A DNA stretch of 64,000 bases, taken from contig NZ_FXZH01000021.1 of NCBI RefSeq assembly GCF_900169365.1, forward strand, positions 1 through 64,000. The letters run 5' to 3'. The notes under the pieces were generated by a model that saw only the letters and a list, made by a program, of their open reading frames with translations, ran no database searches and was not told the DNA's origin. This DNA is from Brevibacterium sp. 239c (GTDB lineage Bacteria; Actinomycetota; Actinomycetes; Actinomycetales; Brevibacteriaceae). The position numbers and the translations under genes are program-made. Below are positions 52,221-62,325 of the stretch, piece by piece (within the stretch, counting starts at the first letter, position 1; each line of letters starts with the position of its first letter).

Positions 52221-53522
52221 TTGATCGGCGCAATACGGAGGGCCTTCAGAACGCCCGACCTGAGGAACAAACTCCTCTTCACCCTGGGCATTCTTGTCAT
52301 CTTCCGGCTTGGCTCATTCATTCCCTCGCCCGGAATCGACTACACCCAGGTTCAGGAGTGCGTTGCGTCCCCCCAGCTGAACGAGGGCGGGTTCGCAATG
52401 ATCAACCTGTTCAGCGGTGGCGCACTGCTGCAGCTGTCGATCTTCGCTCTGGGCATCATGCCCTACATCACCGCCAGCATCATCGTTCAGCTTCTGCGCG
52501 TGGTCATTCCGCGCTTCGAGTCACTCCACAAAGAGGGAGCCTCGGGCCAGGCGAAACTGACTCAGTACACGCGCTACCTGACCATCGGGCTGGCCGTGCT
52601 CAACGCAACGACCCTCGTGGCCACTGTGCGTACGGGCGCTCTCTTCGGTGGCATCGAAGGCTGCGACAACCTCATCACCAATGACACCTGGTGGGGCATC
52701 ACCGTCCTTGTCATCACTCTGGTAGCAGGCACCGGCCTCATCATGTGGCTGGGCGAGCAGATCACCGAACACGGAGTCGGCAACGGTATGTCGCTGCTCA
52801 TCTTCACCTCGGTGGCCTCGGCTTTCCCATCATCGCTGGGTGCAATCCTGCGCGAACAGGGCGTCGACATCTTCCTCATCGTCATCGCCGTCGGTCTGGT
52901 GCTCGTGGCGCTCGTCGTCTTCGTCGAGCAGTCACAGCGACGTATTCCGGTGCAGTACGCCAAGCGCATGGTTGGTCGACGGATGTTCGGCGGCACCTCG
53001 ACCTACATTCCGATCAAGGTCAACATGGCCGGTGTGATCCCCGTGATCTTCGCATCATCGGTTCTCTACCTGCCCAGTCTGATCTCGCAGTTCTTCGCCC
53101 CAGAGAGCAAGTGGGTGGAATGGATCAACACCTACTTCACACGTGGTGACCACCCGATCTACATCGCCACCTATGCACTGCTGACGATCTTCTTCGCATA
53201 CTTCTACGTCGCGATCACCTTCAACCCGGAGGAAGTCGCTGACAACATGAAGAAGTATGGTGGCTTCGTCCCCGGCATCCGTGCCGGACGCCCTACCGCC
53301 GATTACCTGAGCTTCGTGCTCAGCCGCATCAACTTCCCGGGCTCGCTCTACCTGGCTTTCATCGCACTGATTCCGCTGATTGCACTGGTCCTCATCAACG
53401 CGAACCAGAACTTCCCGTTCGGCGGCACCTCGCTGCTGATCGTGGTGGGAGTCGGTCTCGAAACCGTCAAGCAGATCGACGCACAGATGCAGCAGCGCCA
53501 TTACGAAGGTCTGCTGCGCTGA
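52221..53522 (+). CDS. secY: Preprotein translocase channel subunit SecY
   Basis: 433 residues with ten membrane helices. The TTG start at 52221 has AGGAGG just upstream. AFRTPDLRNKLLFTLGILVI opens the protein. Helix 2 has NLFSGGALLQLSIFALGIMP, followed by PYITASIIVQLL. The cytosolic loop QRRIPVQYAKR and the C-terminal ETVKQIDAQMQQRHYEGLLR are conserved. It forms the protein-conducting channel with SecE. It is followed by adk and map in the usual order. Confidence 0.97.
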   Translation: MIGAIRRAFRTPDLRNKLLFTLGILVIFRLGSFIPSPGIDYTQVQECVASPQLNEGGFAMINLFSGGALLQLSIFALGIMPYITASIIVQLLRVVIPRFESLHKEGASGQAKLTQYTRYLTIGLAVLNATTLVATVRTGALFGGIEGCDNLITNDTWWGITVLVITLVAGTGLIMWLGEQITEHGVGNGMSLLIFTSVASAFPSSLGAILREQGVDIFLIVIAVGLVLVALVVFVEQSQRRIPVQYAKRMVGRRMFGGTSTYIPIKVNMAGVIPVIFASSVLYLPSLISQFFAPESKWVEWINTYFTRGDHPIYIATYALLTIFFAYFYVAITFNPEEVADNMKKYGGFVPGIRAGRPTADYLSFVLSRINFPGSLYLAFIALIPLIALVLINANQNFPFGGTSLLIVVGVGLETVKQIDAQMQQRHYEGLLR

Positions 53523-53562
53523 CCGACCCCGACCGCGGACATCCATTGGAAGGACACACCTT

Positions 53563-54129
53563 ATGAGTTCACGTATCATCCTGATCGGCCCACCCGGTGC
53601 CGGCAAAGGCACTCAAGCCGCGCGACTGTCAGAGGCGCTGAACATTCCGGCGATATCGACCGGTGACATCTTCCGTGCGAACGTGAAGGGCGAGACCGAA
53701 CTCGGCAAACTCGCAAAGCGCTACATGGACGCCGGCGAATACGTCCCCGACGAAGTGACCAACTCGATGGTCGCAGATCGTCTGGCCCAGGACGACGCCG
53801 CCAAGGGCTTCCTCCTCGACGGCTACCCGCGCACCAGCGCACAGGTGGACGAGCTTGACAGGATCCTCGCGGTCGAGGGCCACGAGATCGAACAGGTCGT
53901 CGAGCTCACCGCTGACATCGACGAAGTCGTCGCCCGCCTCCTGGCACGTGCACAGACCGAAGGCCGCAGCGATGACAGTGAAGATGTCATCCGTCATCGC
54001 CTCGACGTCTATGCAGAGCAGACCCAGCCTCTGACAGACATCTACCGCGAACGCGGCCTGCTGCGCCAGGTCGACGGACTCGGCGAAGTCTCGGATATCA
54101 CTGACCGAATCCTCGACTCCATTCGATGA
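53563..54129 (+). CDS. adk: Adenylate kinase (short form)
   Basis: 188 residues. The P-loop GPPGAGKGTQAARLSE is at residues 9-24, followed by STGDIFRANV, DGYPRTSAQVDEL and DVIRHRLDVYAEQTQPL. It is the short type with a minimal LID lacking the zinc Cys set. It interconverts AMP+ATP and 2 ADP. It overlaps map by 4 bases (ATGA). Confidence 0.97.
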   Translation: MSSRIILIGPPGAGKGTQAARLSEALNIPAISTGDIFRANVKGETELGKLAKRYMDAGEYVPDEVTNSMVADRLAQDDAAKGFLLDGYPRTSAQVDELDRILAVEGHEIEQVVELTADIDEVVARLLARAQTEGRSDDSEDVIRHRLDVYAEQTQPLTDIYRERGLLRQVDGLGEVSDITDRILDSIR

Positions 54130-54962
54130 TCTTTGGTCCCCGGATCGAGCTTAAGTCTCCCGAACAGCTGGTGACGATGTGTCGCGCAGGACTGCTCACG
54201 AGCGCAGTCCTGCAGGCGGCCCGTGAAGCAGCCGTCCCGGGTGCCACCACCGCCGATGTGAATGCTGCGGCCGAGTCCGTCATCACCGAGGCGGGGGCTC
54301 TGTCCAACTTCAAGGGCTACCAGGGATTCCCCGCTGTCGTGTGCATCTCGGTGAACGAAGAGATCGTGCACGGGATACCCGGTGAGAGAGTCCTTGAATC
54401 CGGGGATCTCGTGTCGATTGACGGCGGCGCAATTGTCGATGGCTTCCACGGTGATTCGGCGTTCACCATGATCGTCGGCGGTGACGCCGCCGGCTCAGAG
54501 GCAGACATCGCGCTGTCTCAAGCGACAGAGAAGGCCATGTGGGTCGGCATCGCGGCCTTCGCCGCCGGCGACAAGGTCAGCGACATCGGTGACGCGATCG
54601 ACGATCATGTCTCCCGAGAAGCCCCGGAACTGGGACTCGTGGAGGAATTCACCGGTCATGGCATCGGCACTGCCATGCATATGCCGCCCGAGGTGCTGAA
54701 CTATCGAGCCCGGTCGAAGGGGCCGAAGATCAAGTCGGGAATGTGCCTCGCGATCGAACCTATGCTCACCACGGGCAGCAGCGAGACCATCACCTTGGAC
54801 GACGACTGGACTGTCGTGACTGATGATGGCTCGCGTGCGAGCCATTGGGAGCACAGCGTCGCCAAGCATGATGGGGGAGTCTGGGTACTCACTGCTGAAG
54901 ATGGGGGAGTGGCCGGACTGGCACCCTTCGGAATCACACCGGTGCCTCCTGCAGGTGCCTGA
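54126..54962 (+). CDS. map: Type I methionine aminopeptidase
   Basis: 278 residues. Metal ligands appear in order: DGGAIVDGFHGDSA (two Asp), EFTGHGIGTAMH (His), CLAIEPM (Glu) and ASHWEHSV (Glu). FKGYQGFPAVVCISVNEEIV is the substrate His/Cys region. It removes N-terminal Met co-translationally. Coupled to adk. Confidence 0.96.
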   Translation: MIFGPRIELKSPEQLVTMCRAGLLTSAVLQAAREAAVPGATTADVNAAAESVITEAGALSNFKGYQGFPAVVCISVNEEIVHGIPGERVLESGDLVSIDGGAIVDGFHGDSAFTMIVGGDAAGSEADIALSQATEKAMWVGIAAFAAGDKVSDIGDAIDDHVSREAPELGLVEEFTGHGIGTAMHMPPEVLNYRARSKGPKIKSGMCLAIEPMLTTGSSETITLDDDWTVVTDDGSRASHWEHSVAKHDGGVWVLTAEDGGVAGLAPFGITPVPPAGA

Positions 54963-54976
54963 GCCGACTCAGTCAT

Positions 54977-55222
54977 TCATGGCTGAGGCGTTTGCTGCCT
55001 CCGCCTGAGCTCGTTGGTCGTGAGGATGTGCATGACGACGAACAGCGCCAACGCTGACATCAGACTCAACGCGAACATCCACGCTGCAGTGACGTGAATG
55101 TCGAAGCCTGCGATCATGAAGGATGCGAAGGTGATGATAGCCGTGATCGATCCGGTCAGGACCGCAGAGGTCCTGGGCTTTTGAAATACCCGTAGACTCG
55201 TTTCGTATGCCTCGTCGTCCAT
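54977..55222 (-). CDS. Small two-span membrane protein, unknown function
   Basis: 81 residues with two hydrophobic helices (about 20-38 and 45-66), a charged N-terminus and an Arg/Gln-rich cytosolic tail (NELRRRQQTPQP). A GGGAG ribosome site lies 7 bases upstream of the ATG at 55222, which supports a real gene. It ends 14 bases past the map stop in convergent orientation. The family is not recognised. Confidence 0.6.
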   Translation of the reverse strand: MDDEAYETSLRVFQKPRTSAVLTGSITAIITFASFMIAGFDIHVTAAWMFALSLMSALALFVVMHILTTNELRRRQQTPQP

Positions 55223-55300
55223 GACGCTGCTCCCTTGAACTTGTGACCGTCGTTATCGACTTTGGTCAGGATCCTTGTGTTTTCACGTTAGGATCTGCTC

Positions 55301-56175
55301 TTGGCGGGTGTCCACGATCACACGAAACGTTCGGCAGCTGTGCCCGATCGCTATCGTCTGATCCTCATCTCCTTCGATGTCATCTCGGCGTTCGGGTGTC
55401 TCCAAGCGCAGGGTCTGCCCGGCCCCGTCATCGTCGGAGTCTTGGCCGAACACGGCTATTCGTCCTCGAGCGTACACAATCAGCTGGTGGGGATGGTCCA
55501 CCGGGACATTCTGAGCAGCGAAAGGCTGGGACGAGTCTCGATCTGCCTCTTGAGCCCGCGTATCCTCTCAGGTCTCATGGGCATTGCGGGAGATCGGGAC
55601 GCGCCCAGCTTCGAAGGTCATTTTCATGCCGCGCTGTATTCGATTCCCGAGTCGGCACGGATGCTGCGCGATCGGCTCCGATATGTCGCCAGGATGCTCG
55701 GTTACCGACAGTTGCGCCCCGGAGTTCTGCTGTCCTTCGCCGACCTCTCCCACGAACTGTCCGGGCAGCTGCCTGGAATGCTCGAGCCAGGGTGGTGTGA
55801 ATACGCGACGATCGAACCCGAGGCCATCGCCACAGCCCGACGAATGACTTCGCGAGCTAGACCGCGTCGCTTGAGCTGCCACCGCTGGAGAGCGCATTGG
55901 CTGCTTTGAGCGTCAACGGCAGTCAGCCAGGTGGTGGACAACCCGAGATGTCGCTGGTGAAGTTCTTCGACATCTATTTTCAAGTTGCGCGTGCGGTCAT
56001 GACGTACCCGATTCTTCCAGCCGAACTGGTGGGCCCCGAACAGCCGGCACTGCGTTTCCGCACTCTTATGGACCGATGCAACCTGGAGTACTACCTGCGG
56101 TTCGACCAGCAGATACTGGAATGTGCCGGCCCCAATCCGTCCTTCGGCCTCATCGAATGGCTCCCGAGCAGTTGA
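55301..56175 (+). pseudogene. PaaX-like transcriptional regulator interrupted by a frameshift
   Basis: The first frame (TTG 55301) encodes a winged-helix-like region (residues 20-75) and a PaaX central domain with LRDRLRYVARMLGYRQLRPG, which stays in frame to about 55865. The matching C-terminal part continues in another frame, with LELPPLESALAAL then YFQVARAVMTYPILPAELVG, to 56175. One missing base (or two extra) near 55862-55870 joins them into about 290 residues, the normal PaaX length. The gene is either decayed, uses recoding, or carries a sequence error. Its -10-like TAGGAT (55289-55294) lies 6 bases before the TTG. Confidence 0.65.
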
Positions 56176-56205
56176 GACCTGCCTCCCCGGAGTGAGATTG
56201 TCACT

Positions 56206-57351
56206 TTACACTGCGGAGGCGATGCGTTCGATTGCTTCGGTCAGGAGAGGTCGGGGGAGTGCGAAGTTGAGGCGGATGTGACCTGCCCCGACCTCACCGC
56301 AGAGGCGGCCCTCGGTGATCGCGACGTGAGCTTCGGTGTTGAAATGTTCGGCCAGTTCGGATTTGAGGCCGTACCCGCGCAGGTCCAACCACGCCAGGTA
56401 TGTTCCTTCAGGCGCAAGGTACGTGGCGTTGGGCAGGTGGGTGGCGATGAGATCTGTCAGGAGCTCGCGGTTGCCCTTGAGATAGGCGGTGATCTCGTCC
56501 AACCACTCACCCGACTGGGTGTATGCCGCGGTAGTGGCGAGGATGCCGGGGTTCGACGCGGCGCCAGAGACGAAATTGCCCTTCTGCGCCCAGATCGCGC
56601 GATCATCGGCACTGCTGAGGATGAGCTGTGCGCACTTGAGCCCTGGGATGTTGAACGCCTTGGAGGCCGCGGTAGCGGTGGCCGTATGCGATGCCGTCGT
56701 CTCATTCAGGCTCGCATAGGGAATGTGACGGGCCGGTTCGAAGACTAACGGGGCGTGGATCTCATCGGAGAACACGCGTGCATCATTGCGCTCAACCACC
56801 TCGGCGAGTTCCAGGAGCTCGCTCTCCGTGTACACCTTGCCGATGGGGTTATGGGGATTGCACAGGACCAGGGTGGAGCCAGGCGCCAGCGCGGCATCGA
56901 CCGCGGCGAGGTCGACCGACCAGCCGGTCTCCGATCGGATCATCGGCACCTGGATGAGCTCTCGTCCCGTGACCTTGGCGACATCGAAGAAGGGCATGTA
57001 AGCGGGGGTCGGAAGGACGATCGGTGTACCGGCAGGAGTCAGGTGGGTGAGGATGCCCAGGAAACTCGCGATGACGTCACTGGCCAGCTCGACGTGCTCG
57101 TCCGGGAACTGCCATCCGTACTGTTCGGCGCAGAACGCGGAGGTGGCCGACTTGAGGTCGGAGACGATGGCTTGCGGCGCATAGCCGAAGAGATCTCGCT
57201 CATCGACATCACGCAATGCCTCGCGCACGCCGGGAGCGACACCGAAGTCCATCTCTGCGATGAATGCGCCGAGGCTGCCCGGGAAGGTCGACCACTTCCG
57301 GCCGCCCTTGGCGATGAGTGATTCTTCTGTGATGGAATCCAGGTCCTGCAC
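56206..57351 (-). CDS. MalY/PatB-type PLP-dependent C-S lyase/aminotransferase
   Basis: 381 residues, fold type I PLP enzyme. FIAEMDFGVAPGVREAL and FGYAPQ match the MalY/PatB N-terminus, LVLCNPHNPIGKVYTESELL and VFSDEIHAPLVFEP are the cofactor motifs, and ATAASKAFNIPGLKCAQ holds the Schiff-base Lys. Such proteins cleave cystathionine and other C-S bonds, and in cheese-type brevibacteria release volatile sulfur compounds (the latter is context-based inference). Divergent from the next MFS gene. Confidence 0.88.
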   Translation of the reverse strand: MQDLDSITEESLIAKGGRKWSTFPGSLGAFIAEMDFGVAPGVREALRDVDERDLFGYAPQAIVSDLKSATSAFCAEQYGWQFPDEHVELASDVIASFLGILTHLTPAGTPIVLPTPAYMPFFDVAKVTGRELIQVPMIRSETGWSVDLAAVDAALAPGSTLVLCNPHNPIGKVYTESELLELAEVVERNDARVFSDEIHAPLVFEPARHIPYASLNETTASHTATATAASKAFNIPGLKCAQLILSSADDRAIWAQKGNFVSGAASNPGILATTAAYTQSGEWLDEITAYLKGNRELLTDLIATHLPNATYLAPEGTYLAWLDLRGYGLKSELAEHFNTEAHVAITEGRLCGEVGAGHIRLNFALPRPLLTEAIERIASAV

Positions 57352-57531
57352 GTGATGCTCCTTTGCTGGCCATTGCGAACTTGCGGGGTATTGGGTGACT
57401 GTCGCATTTCACGCTAGCAGGGGAGGCCCTGAGTGCGTGCTGCGTTCCGACATGCACGGTCACGGACTACAGTGGAACCGGCGATGCGAGCCGGATCCGA
57501 TGATTGAGACCGTTGAGAGGCGGAGGTTGCG

Positions 57532-58755
57532 ATGGGTGGACACCCGCAGTCGATCTTCCGCCGGAATCAGTGGGCGCTGAGCCTGGCCCAACTGTTCTCC
57601 GGCATCGGCATCGCCACCGGATTCGCCGTCGGTGGCATCCTCGCGGAGCGTCTGACCGGCCGAACGGAACTCGCGGGGTTCGCGCAGACGGCGTCCATCC
57701 TCGGCGCCGGGCTCCTCGCGGTTCCACTTGCAAAACTGGCCGAGGCCAGAAGTCGTCGGCTGGCACTGGCCAGCGCCTACGCGATCGCCCTCTGCGGGGC
57801 CATTCTCATCGTGGCCGCGATCCTGTTCGGCATCGACCTCGTCTTCTTCATCGGCATGGGCTGTTTCGGGGCGGCGACAGCCGCGGGGCTGCAGGGTCGA
57901 TACGCCGCCACGGATGCGGCTCCTGACCACCTCAAAGGCTCTGCCATGTCCGTGGTCGTCTGGGCCACGACGATCGGGTCTGTGATCGGACCGAACCTGT
58001 CCGGACCCGGTGCCGACCTCGGCCGAGCCCTGAGCCTCGATCCGCTGTCAGGGCCCTTCGTCATCGCGATCGCCGGCTTCGCACTTGCCCTCCTCAGCGT
58101 CTTGTTCCTGCGCCGAGTCACACCCGCCACGCGAGATGCGCCCTCGCCCTCCCCTCGCCGAGGTGGCACCTGGCAGGCCATCAGACGTTCCCCGAGCGCG
58201 CTCATGGGGCTGCTGTCCGTGGTCACGGGGCACATGATCATGGTGGCAACAATGGTGATGACACCACTTCACATGGACCACCATGGGCTCGGCCTCGAAC
58301 TGATCGGCATCACGATCGGCGGCCATATCCTCGGCATGTACGGTTTGTCCCCGGTCTTCGGCTACCTCACCGACAGGTACTCCGCCGGTCGGGTGATTCT
58401 CCTCGGCCACGGACTGTTCGCCGTGTCCTTGGTCCTCGGGTGCATCGATGCTCTCGGTGAGTCATCGTTCACCAGGCTTTCGGTGGCGCTGTTCCTCTTG
58501 GGCTTGGGCTGGAGCGCATGCCTCATCGCCGGGTCAACACTTCTGACCAAAGAGATCGATCCCGCGCATCGTATGTCGGTGCAGGGACTCTCCGACGCAG
58601 GAATGAACTTCGGGGCCGCCGCGTTGGCGGCACTGTCCGGGCCGCTGCTGGCCTTCGGCGGATTCGCATCGATCACCCTGATGGGCTTCGTCGTGCTCGC
58701 GATCGCTGTCATCGCGAGCATCCGGGCCGGGTACGGAACTCGACACGTGACCTGA
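57532..58755 (+). CDS. MFS transporter
   Basis: 407 residues with about 12 hydrophobic segments. SIFRRNQWALSLAQLFSGIG opens the protein. The loop after helix 2 contains LAKLAEARSRRLALASAYAI, an MFS loop 2-3 variant, and a central loop (about residues 203-217) is basic. GGAGG lies 4 bases before the ATG. The substrate is unknown. It is divergent from the MalY-like gene, with a 180-bp gap, which suggests a possible functional link. Confidence 0.8.
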   Translation: MGGHPQSIFRRNQWALSLAQLFSGIGIATGFAVGGILAERLTGRTELAGFAQTASILGAGLLAVPLAKLAEARSRRLALASAYAIALCGAILIVAAILFGIDLVFFIGMGCFGAATAAGLQGRYAATDAAPDHLKGSAMSVVVWATTIGSVIGPNLSGPGADLGRALSLDPLSGPFVIAIAGFALALLSVLFLRRVTPATRDAPSPSPRRGGTWQAIRRSPSALMGLLSVVTGHMIMVATMVMTPLHMDHHGLGLELIGITIGGHILGMYGLSPVFGYLTDRYSAGRVILLGHGLFAVSLVLGCIDALGESSFTRLSVALFLLGLGWSACLIAGSTLLTKEIDPAHRMSVQGLSDAGMNFGAAALAALSGPLLAFGGFASITLMGFVVLAIAVIASIRAGYGTRHVT

Positions 58756-59029
58756 CCTTGGGACCACCTCGGCGAGGGAGAGAACGATTGTAAGGGACTT
58801 CACCCCCGTAAGCCAGCACCGTGTGGAAGAATCTTCGGCCATAGTGTAGGGTTGTTGATTGGTCTGTTCTCACTCAACTCACCCTTTTTCTGTTGTGGGC
58901 GGCATTTGCCATCCGCAACTTTTCATGTGGTGAGGTGAGCCGCAGACCATGGGGTCGTCGGGGTAAATCGACGATACACGATTACGTCGAACGCGAAGTT
59001 TTCGCGGGAATACGAGGTTAGCGAACGAT
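58756..59029 (+). promoter_or_regulatory. infA operon upstream region
   Basis: TAGTGT (58842-58847) and the overlapping TAGGGT (58847-58852) are -10 candidates, giving a leader of about 170 nt to infA. No convincing -35 and no ORF accepted. The infA ATG lacks a strong ribosome site (GAGGTTAGC only). Confidence 0.35.
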
Positions 59030-59251
59030 ATGGCCAAAAAAGAAGGGGTCATTGAGATCGAAGGCGCCGTTGTCGAAGCCCTCCCGAACGCATCGTTCCG
59101 GGTTGAGCTGAGCAATGGGCACAGGGTGCTTGCGCATATCTCAGGAAAAATGCGACAGCACTACATTCGAATTCTCCCTGAGGACCGGGTCATCGTGGAG
59201 CTGTCTCCATACGATCTTTCGCGTGGGCGAATCGTTTACCGCTACAAGTAA
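59030..59251 (+). CDS. infA: Translation initiation factor IF-1
   Basis: 73 residues, one OB fold. [40 protein letters not shown] and [15 protein letters not shown] are conserved. It occupies the 30S A site during initiation. It begins the infA-rpmJ-rpsM-rpsK-rpoA-rplQ block. Confidence 0.98.
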   Translation: MAKKEGVIEIEGAVVEALPNASFRVELSNGHRVLAHISGKMRQHYIRILPEDRVIVELSPYDLSRGRIVYRYK

Positions 59252-59312
59252 GGATCTTCGATCATTCGTACCCGCCCCTGCGCAGGGGTAAGGGTCGGAA
59301 GAAGGAAAAACC

Positions 59313-59426
59313 ATGAAGGTTAAGCCAAGCGTCAAGAAGATCTGCGAGAATTGCCAGATTACCCGCCGTCACGGCCGGGTCATCGTCATCTGCTCCAACC
59401 CGCGCCACAAACAGCGCCAGGGTTGA
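59313..59426 (+). CDS. rpmJ: 50S ribosomal protein L36 (zinc-binding form)
   Basis: 37 residues, [20 protein letters not shown] at the start and ending NPRHKQRQG. The CxxC and C-x4-H ligands of the zinc-ribbon (C+) form are all present. The ATG at 59313 follows GAAGGAAAAACC. It lies between infA and rpsM in the normal order. Confidence 0.97.
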   Translation: MKVKPSVKKICENCQITRRHGRVIVICSNPRHKQRQG

Positions 59427-59614
59427 GCAGCTCTTCGAGCAGACAGAGGCACCCGCAAGGGGCTTCAGCAGCACCACACCCGCGCAGACCTCGCCATCTG
59501 CATTGCCGTTAGAGCAGTGACAGGACGATACCTTCGGTCGGGGGCCGAGGACCTTGGGAAACCAAGGACAGGTCTGCATCAGCACCTCCGGAACTACAAC
59601 AGGAGATAGTACCT

Positions 59615-59983
59615 ATGGCACGACTTGCCGGAGTCGACATCCCGCGTGAAAAGCGCGTGGAAGTCGCCTTGACTTACATCTACGGTGTGGGCCGCACCCG
59701 TGCGCGCCAGACCCTGACGGAAACGGGAATCAGCCCTGACACCCGTGTGAAGGACTTGAGCGATACCGAGCTCGTCCAGCTGCGTGACTTTATCGAGGGC
59801 ACATTCCAGGTTGAGGGTGACCTCCGACGTGAGGTTGCTGCCGACATTCGCCGCAAGGTGGAAATCGGAAGCTATGAAGGCCTGCGTCACCGCCGCGGTC
59901 TGCCGGTTCGCGGACAGCGGACCAAGACGAATGCGCGTACCCGCAAGGGACCGAAGCGCACCGTGGCCGGTAAGAAGAAGTAA
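59615..59983 (+). CDS. rpsM: 30S ribosomal protein S13
   Basis: 122 residues. [34 protein letters not shown] and the C-terminal [20 protein letters not shown] are conserved. It contacts the P-site tRNA and forms intersubunit bridges. A CCTTGG-GAAA-CCAAGG hairpin lies at 59552-59567 in its 188-bp leader. Confidence 0.97.
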   Translation: MARLAGVDIPREKRVEVALTYIYGVGRTRARQTLTETGISPDTRVKDLSDTELVQLRDFIEGTFQVEGDLRREVAADIRRKVEIGSYEGLRHRRGLPVRGQRTKTNARTRKGPKRTVAGKKK

Positions 59984-60034
59984 CACACTCACCCGGTTGA
60001 CCAGCATCAGCCACCTCGATCAGGAGTAAAACAC

Positions 60035-60439
60035 ATGCCTCCCAAGTCACGCGCCGCTACAGTGCGCAAGCCTCGCCGCAAGCTCAAAAAGAATATTGTT
60101 GCTGGCCAGGCACACATCAAATCAACGTTCAACAACACCATCGTGTCGATCACTGATCCGACCGGTGCTGTCATCTCCTGGGCATCCTCAGGAGAGGTCG
60201 GCTTCAAGGGTTCGCGCAAGTCGACCCCTTACGCCGCACAGATGGCTGCGGAATCCGCTGCTCGTCGTGCGCAGGAGCACGGCCTGAAGAAGGTCGACGT
60301 CTTCGTCAAGGGACCAGGTTCGGGACGCGAAACCGCGATCCGTTCGCTGCAGGCCGCCGGTCTGGAACTGGGCACCATTCAGGATGTCACTCCAGTTCCG
60401 TTCAACGGCTGCCGTCAGACCAAGCGCCGCCGCGGCTGA
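60035..60439 (+). CDS. rpsK: 30S ribosomal protein S11
   Basis: 134 residues. [40 protein letters not shown] and [16 protein letters not shown] are conserved. It lies at the 30S platform near the Shine-Dalgarno helix. rpsD, which often follows, is absent; a 150-bp gap with a UACG tetraloop hairpin (60523-60540) leads to rpoA. Confidence 0.97.
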   Translation: MPPKSRAATVRKPRRKLKKNIVAGQAHIKSTFNNTIVSITDPTGAVISWASSGEVGFKGSRKSTPYAAQMAAESAARRAQEHGLKKVDVFVKGPGSGRETAIRSLQAAGLELGTIQDVTPVPFNGCRQTKRRRG

Positions 60440-60589
60440 TCCTTCCGTGTCTCTGCCACCGATGACGGGCTATGTCCCGGCATCAGTTGCAGAACGGATT
60501 CCACGATAAACCGAACCGTTCTTCATGGCTACGGCCATGACGTGCAGTGCGAACGTCATATAGCGGATGTTCGCTGAAAGGAAGCCCAC

Positions 60590-61588
60590 GTGCTCATTGC
60601 ACAGCGCCCAACGCTCACGGAAGAAGTCGTCTCCGAGAATCGCTCACGGTTCGCCATCGAACCACTTGAGCCAGGATTCGGCTACACCCTCGGCAACTCG
60701 CTTCGTCGTACCCTGCTGTCGTCGATTCCAGGTGCCGCCGTCACATCAATCCGGATCGACGGTGTGCTCCACGAGTTCAGCACCGTTCCAGGAGTCAAGG
60801 AGGATGTCACTGAATTCATCCTCAACCTGAAGTCCCTGGTCGTGTCCTCGGAATTCGACGAACCGGTCGTTGCCTACCTGCGCAAGCAGGGCCCAGGCAC
60901 CGTGACTGCCGCCGATGTCTCTGCTCCTGCCGGAGTCGAGATCCATAACCCGGATCTGCATATCGCCACATTGAATGGTGAAGGCCGTCTGGATATGGAG
61001 CTGACCATCGAACGTGGACGCGGTTACGTATCGAGCGCTCAGAACAAGAACGCGGATGCAGAGATCGGTCGGGTCCCCGTTGACTCGATCTACTCGCCGG
61101 TTCTCAAGGTCACCTACAAGGTCGAGGCTACTCGTGTTGAGCAGCGCACCGACTTTGATCGCCTGGTGCTCGACATCGAGACCAAGCCGTCGATGACCCC
61201 ACGCGATGCGATCGCATCTGCGGGTAAGACACTGGTCGAGCTCTTCGGCCTGGCTCGGGAACTCAATGTCGAAGCTGAAGGCATTGAGATCGGACCATCG
61301 CCGGTTGACGCAGCGCTGGCTGCCGATCTGGCCCTGGCCATCGAAGATCTCGATCTGACCGTGCGCTCCTACAACTGCCTCAAGCGCGAAGGTATCCACA
61401 CGGTCGGCGAACTCGTTGCTCGCAGCGAAGCCGATCTCATGGATATCCGCAACTTTGGTTCGAAATCGATCGACGAAGTGAAGGCCAAGCTCAACGAGCT
61501 GGGCCTGAGCCTCAAGGACAGTCCCGCCGGGTTCGAAGCCGGTCTCGTTGATGAGGACCAGTCCTACGTCGAAGACGAACAGTACTGA
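60590..61588 (+). CDS. rpoA: DNA-directed RNA polymerase subunit alpha
   Basis: 332 residues with a GTG start after AAAGGAAGCCCAC. The N-terminal domain has [20 protein letters not shown] for dimerisation. The C-terminal domain (about 245-310: [37 protein letters not shown]) binds UP elements and activators. It nucleates polymerase assembly. Confidence 0.98.
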   Translation: MLIAQRPTLTEEVVSENRSRFAIEPLEPGFGYTLGNSLRRTLLSSIPGAAVTSIRIDGVLHEFSTVPGVKEDVTEFILNLKSLVVSSEFDEPVVAYLRKQGPGTVTAADVSAPAGVEIHNPDLHIATLNGEGRLDMELTIERGRGYVSSAQNKNADAEIGRVPVDSIYSPVLKVTYKVEATRVEQRTDFDRLVLDIETKPSMTPRDAIASAGKTLVELFGLARELNVEAEGIEIGPSPVDAALAADLALAIEDLDLTVRSYNCLKREGIHTVGELVARSEADLMDIRNFGSKSIDEVKAKLNELGLSLKDSPAGFEAGLVDEDQSYVEDEQY

Positions 61589-61611
61589 TTAAGACCTAGG
61601 AGTAAGACACT

Positions 61612-62154
61612 ATGCCAACCCCAACCAAGGGTCCTCGTCTCGGAGGCTCCCCAACACACGAGCGCATGATGCTCAACAACATGGCTGCCGCCCTGTTCGA
61701 GCACAAGAAGATCACCACGACCGTAACCAAGGCCAAGCGCCTGCGTCCGGTGGCGGAGCGCATGATCACTCACGCCAAGAAGGGCGACCTTGCCGCCCGT
61801 CGTCGCGTGCTCGGAAAGATCGGCGACAAGTCGATCGTTCACGAGCTCTTCACCTCGATCGCCGAAACCATGGCCGAGCGTCCCGGTGGATACACACGTA
61901 TCACCAAGATCGGTCCTCGTCCCGGTGACAACGCGCCGATGGCCGTCATCGAACTCGTTCTCGAGCCCTACTCGCCCAAGCAGGCAACTGTGAAGGAAGC
62001 CGAGCAGGCCACCGAGACCGCAGCGTCGAAGAAGAAGACCGAAGAGGTCGTCGAAGAGGCTCCTGCAGAGTCCACAGAGGAGGCAGCCGACTCGGCCGCA
62101 ACCGACGAGGTCGCTGAAGAAGTAACCGACGAAAGTGCTGAAGAGACCAAGTAA
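61612..62154 (+). CDS. rplQ: 50S ribosomal protein L17 with acidic C-terminal extension
   Basis: 180 residues. The L17 core (about 1-125) has [40 protein letters not shown] and [20 protein letters not shown]. The last 55 residues form an Ala/Glu-rich acidic tail that E. coli L17 (127 residues) lacks. It lies near the exit tunnel. A terminator follows. Confidence 0.97.
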   Translation: MPTPTKGPRLGGSPTHERMMLNNMAAALFEHKKITTTVTKAKRLRPVAERMITHAKKGDLAARRRVLGKIGDKSIVHELFTSIAETMAERPGGYTRITKIGPRPGDNAPMAVIELVLEPYSPKQATVKEAEQATETAASKKKTEEVVEEAPAESTEEAADSAATDEVAEEVTDESAEETK

Positions 62155-62175
62155 GGACTCTTTTACGCAATATCT

Positions 62176-62204
62176 CAGGCGGGCACCCGACGGGTGCCCG
62201 CCTG
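62176..62204. terminator. Terminator after rplQ
   Basis: CAGGCGGGCACCC (62176-62188) pairs with GGGTGCCCGCCTG (62192-62204) around a GAC loop, a 13-bp perfect stem. Confidence 0.85.
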
Positions 62205-62325
62205 TAGTGTATTCACACCGCTGTGTTTATGAGCCGAGACGTGTGCGCTGCTGCGCCGGGTGCACGGCAGACGTACATTCACTCCCTACCAGTCGCAGGG
62301 GTACACACTGGCACACGTGCGAGAA

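Noticed and set aside
55243-55800. 185-residue plus-strand frame overlapping the PaaX-like gene
   Set aside because: Arg/Ser-rich, no motif; the frame starting at 55301 carries the PaaX features.
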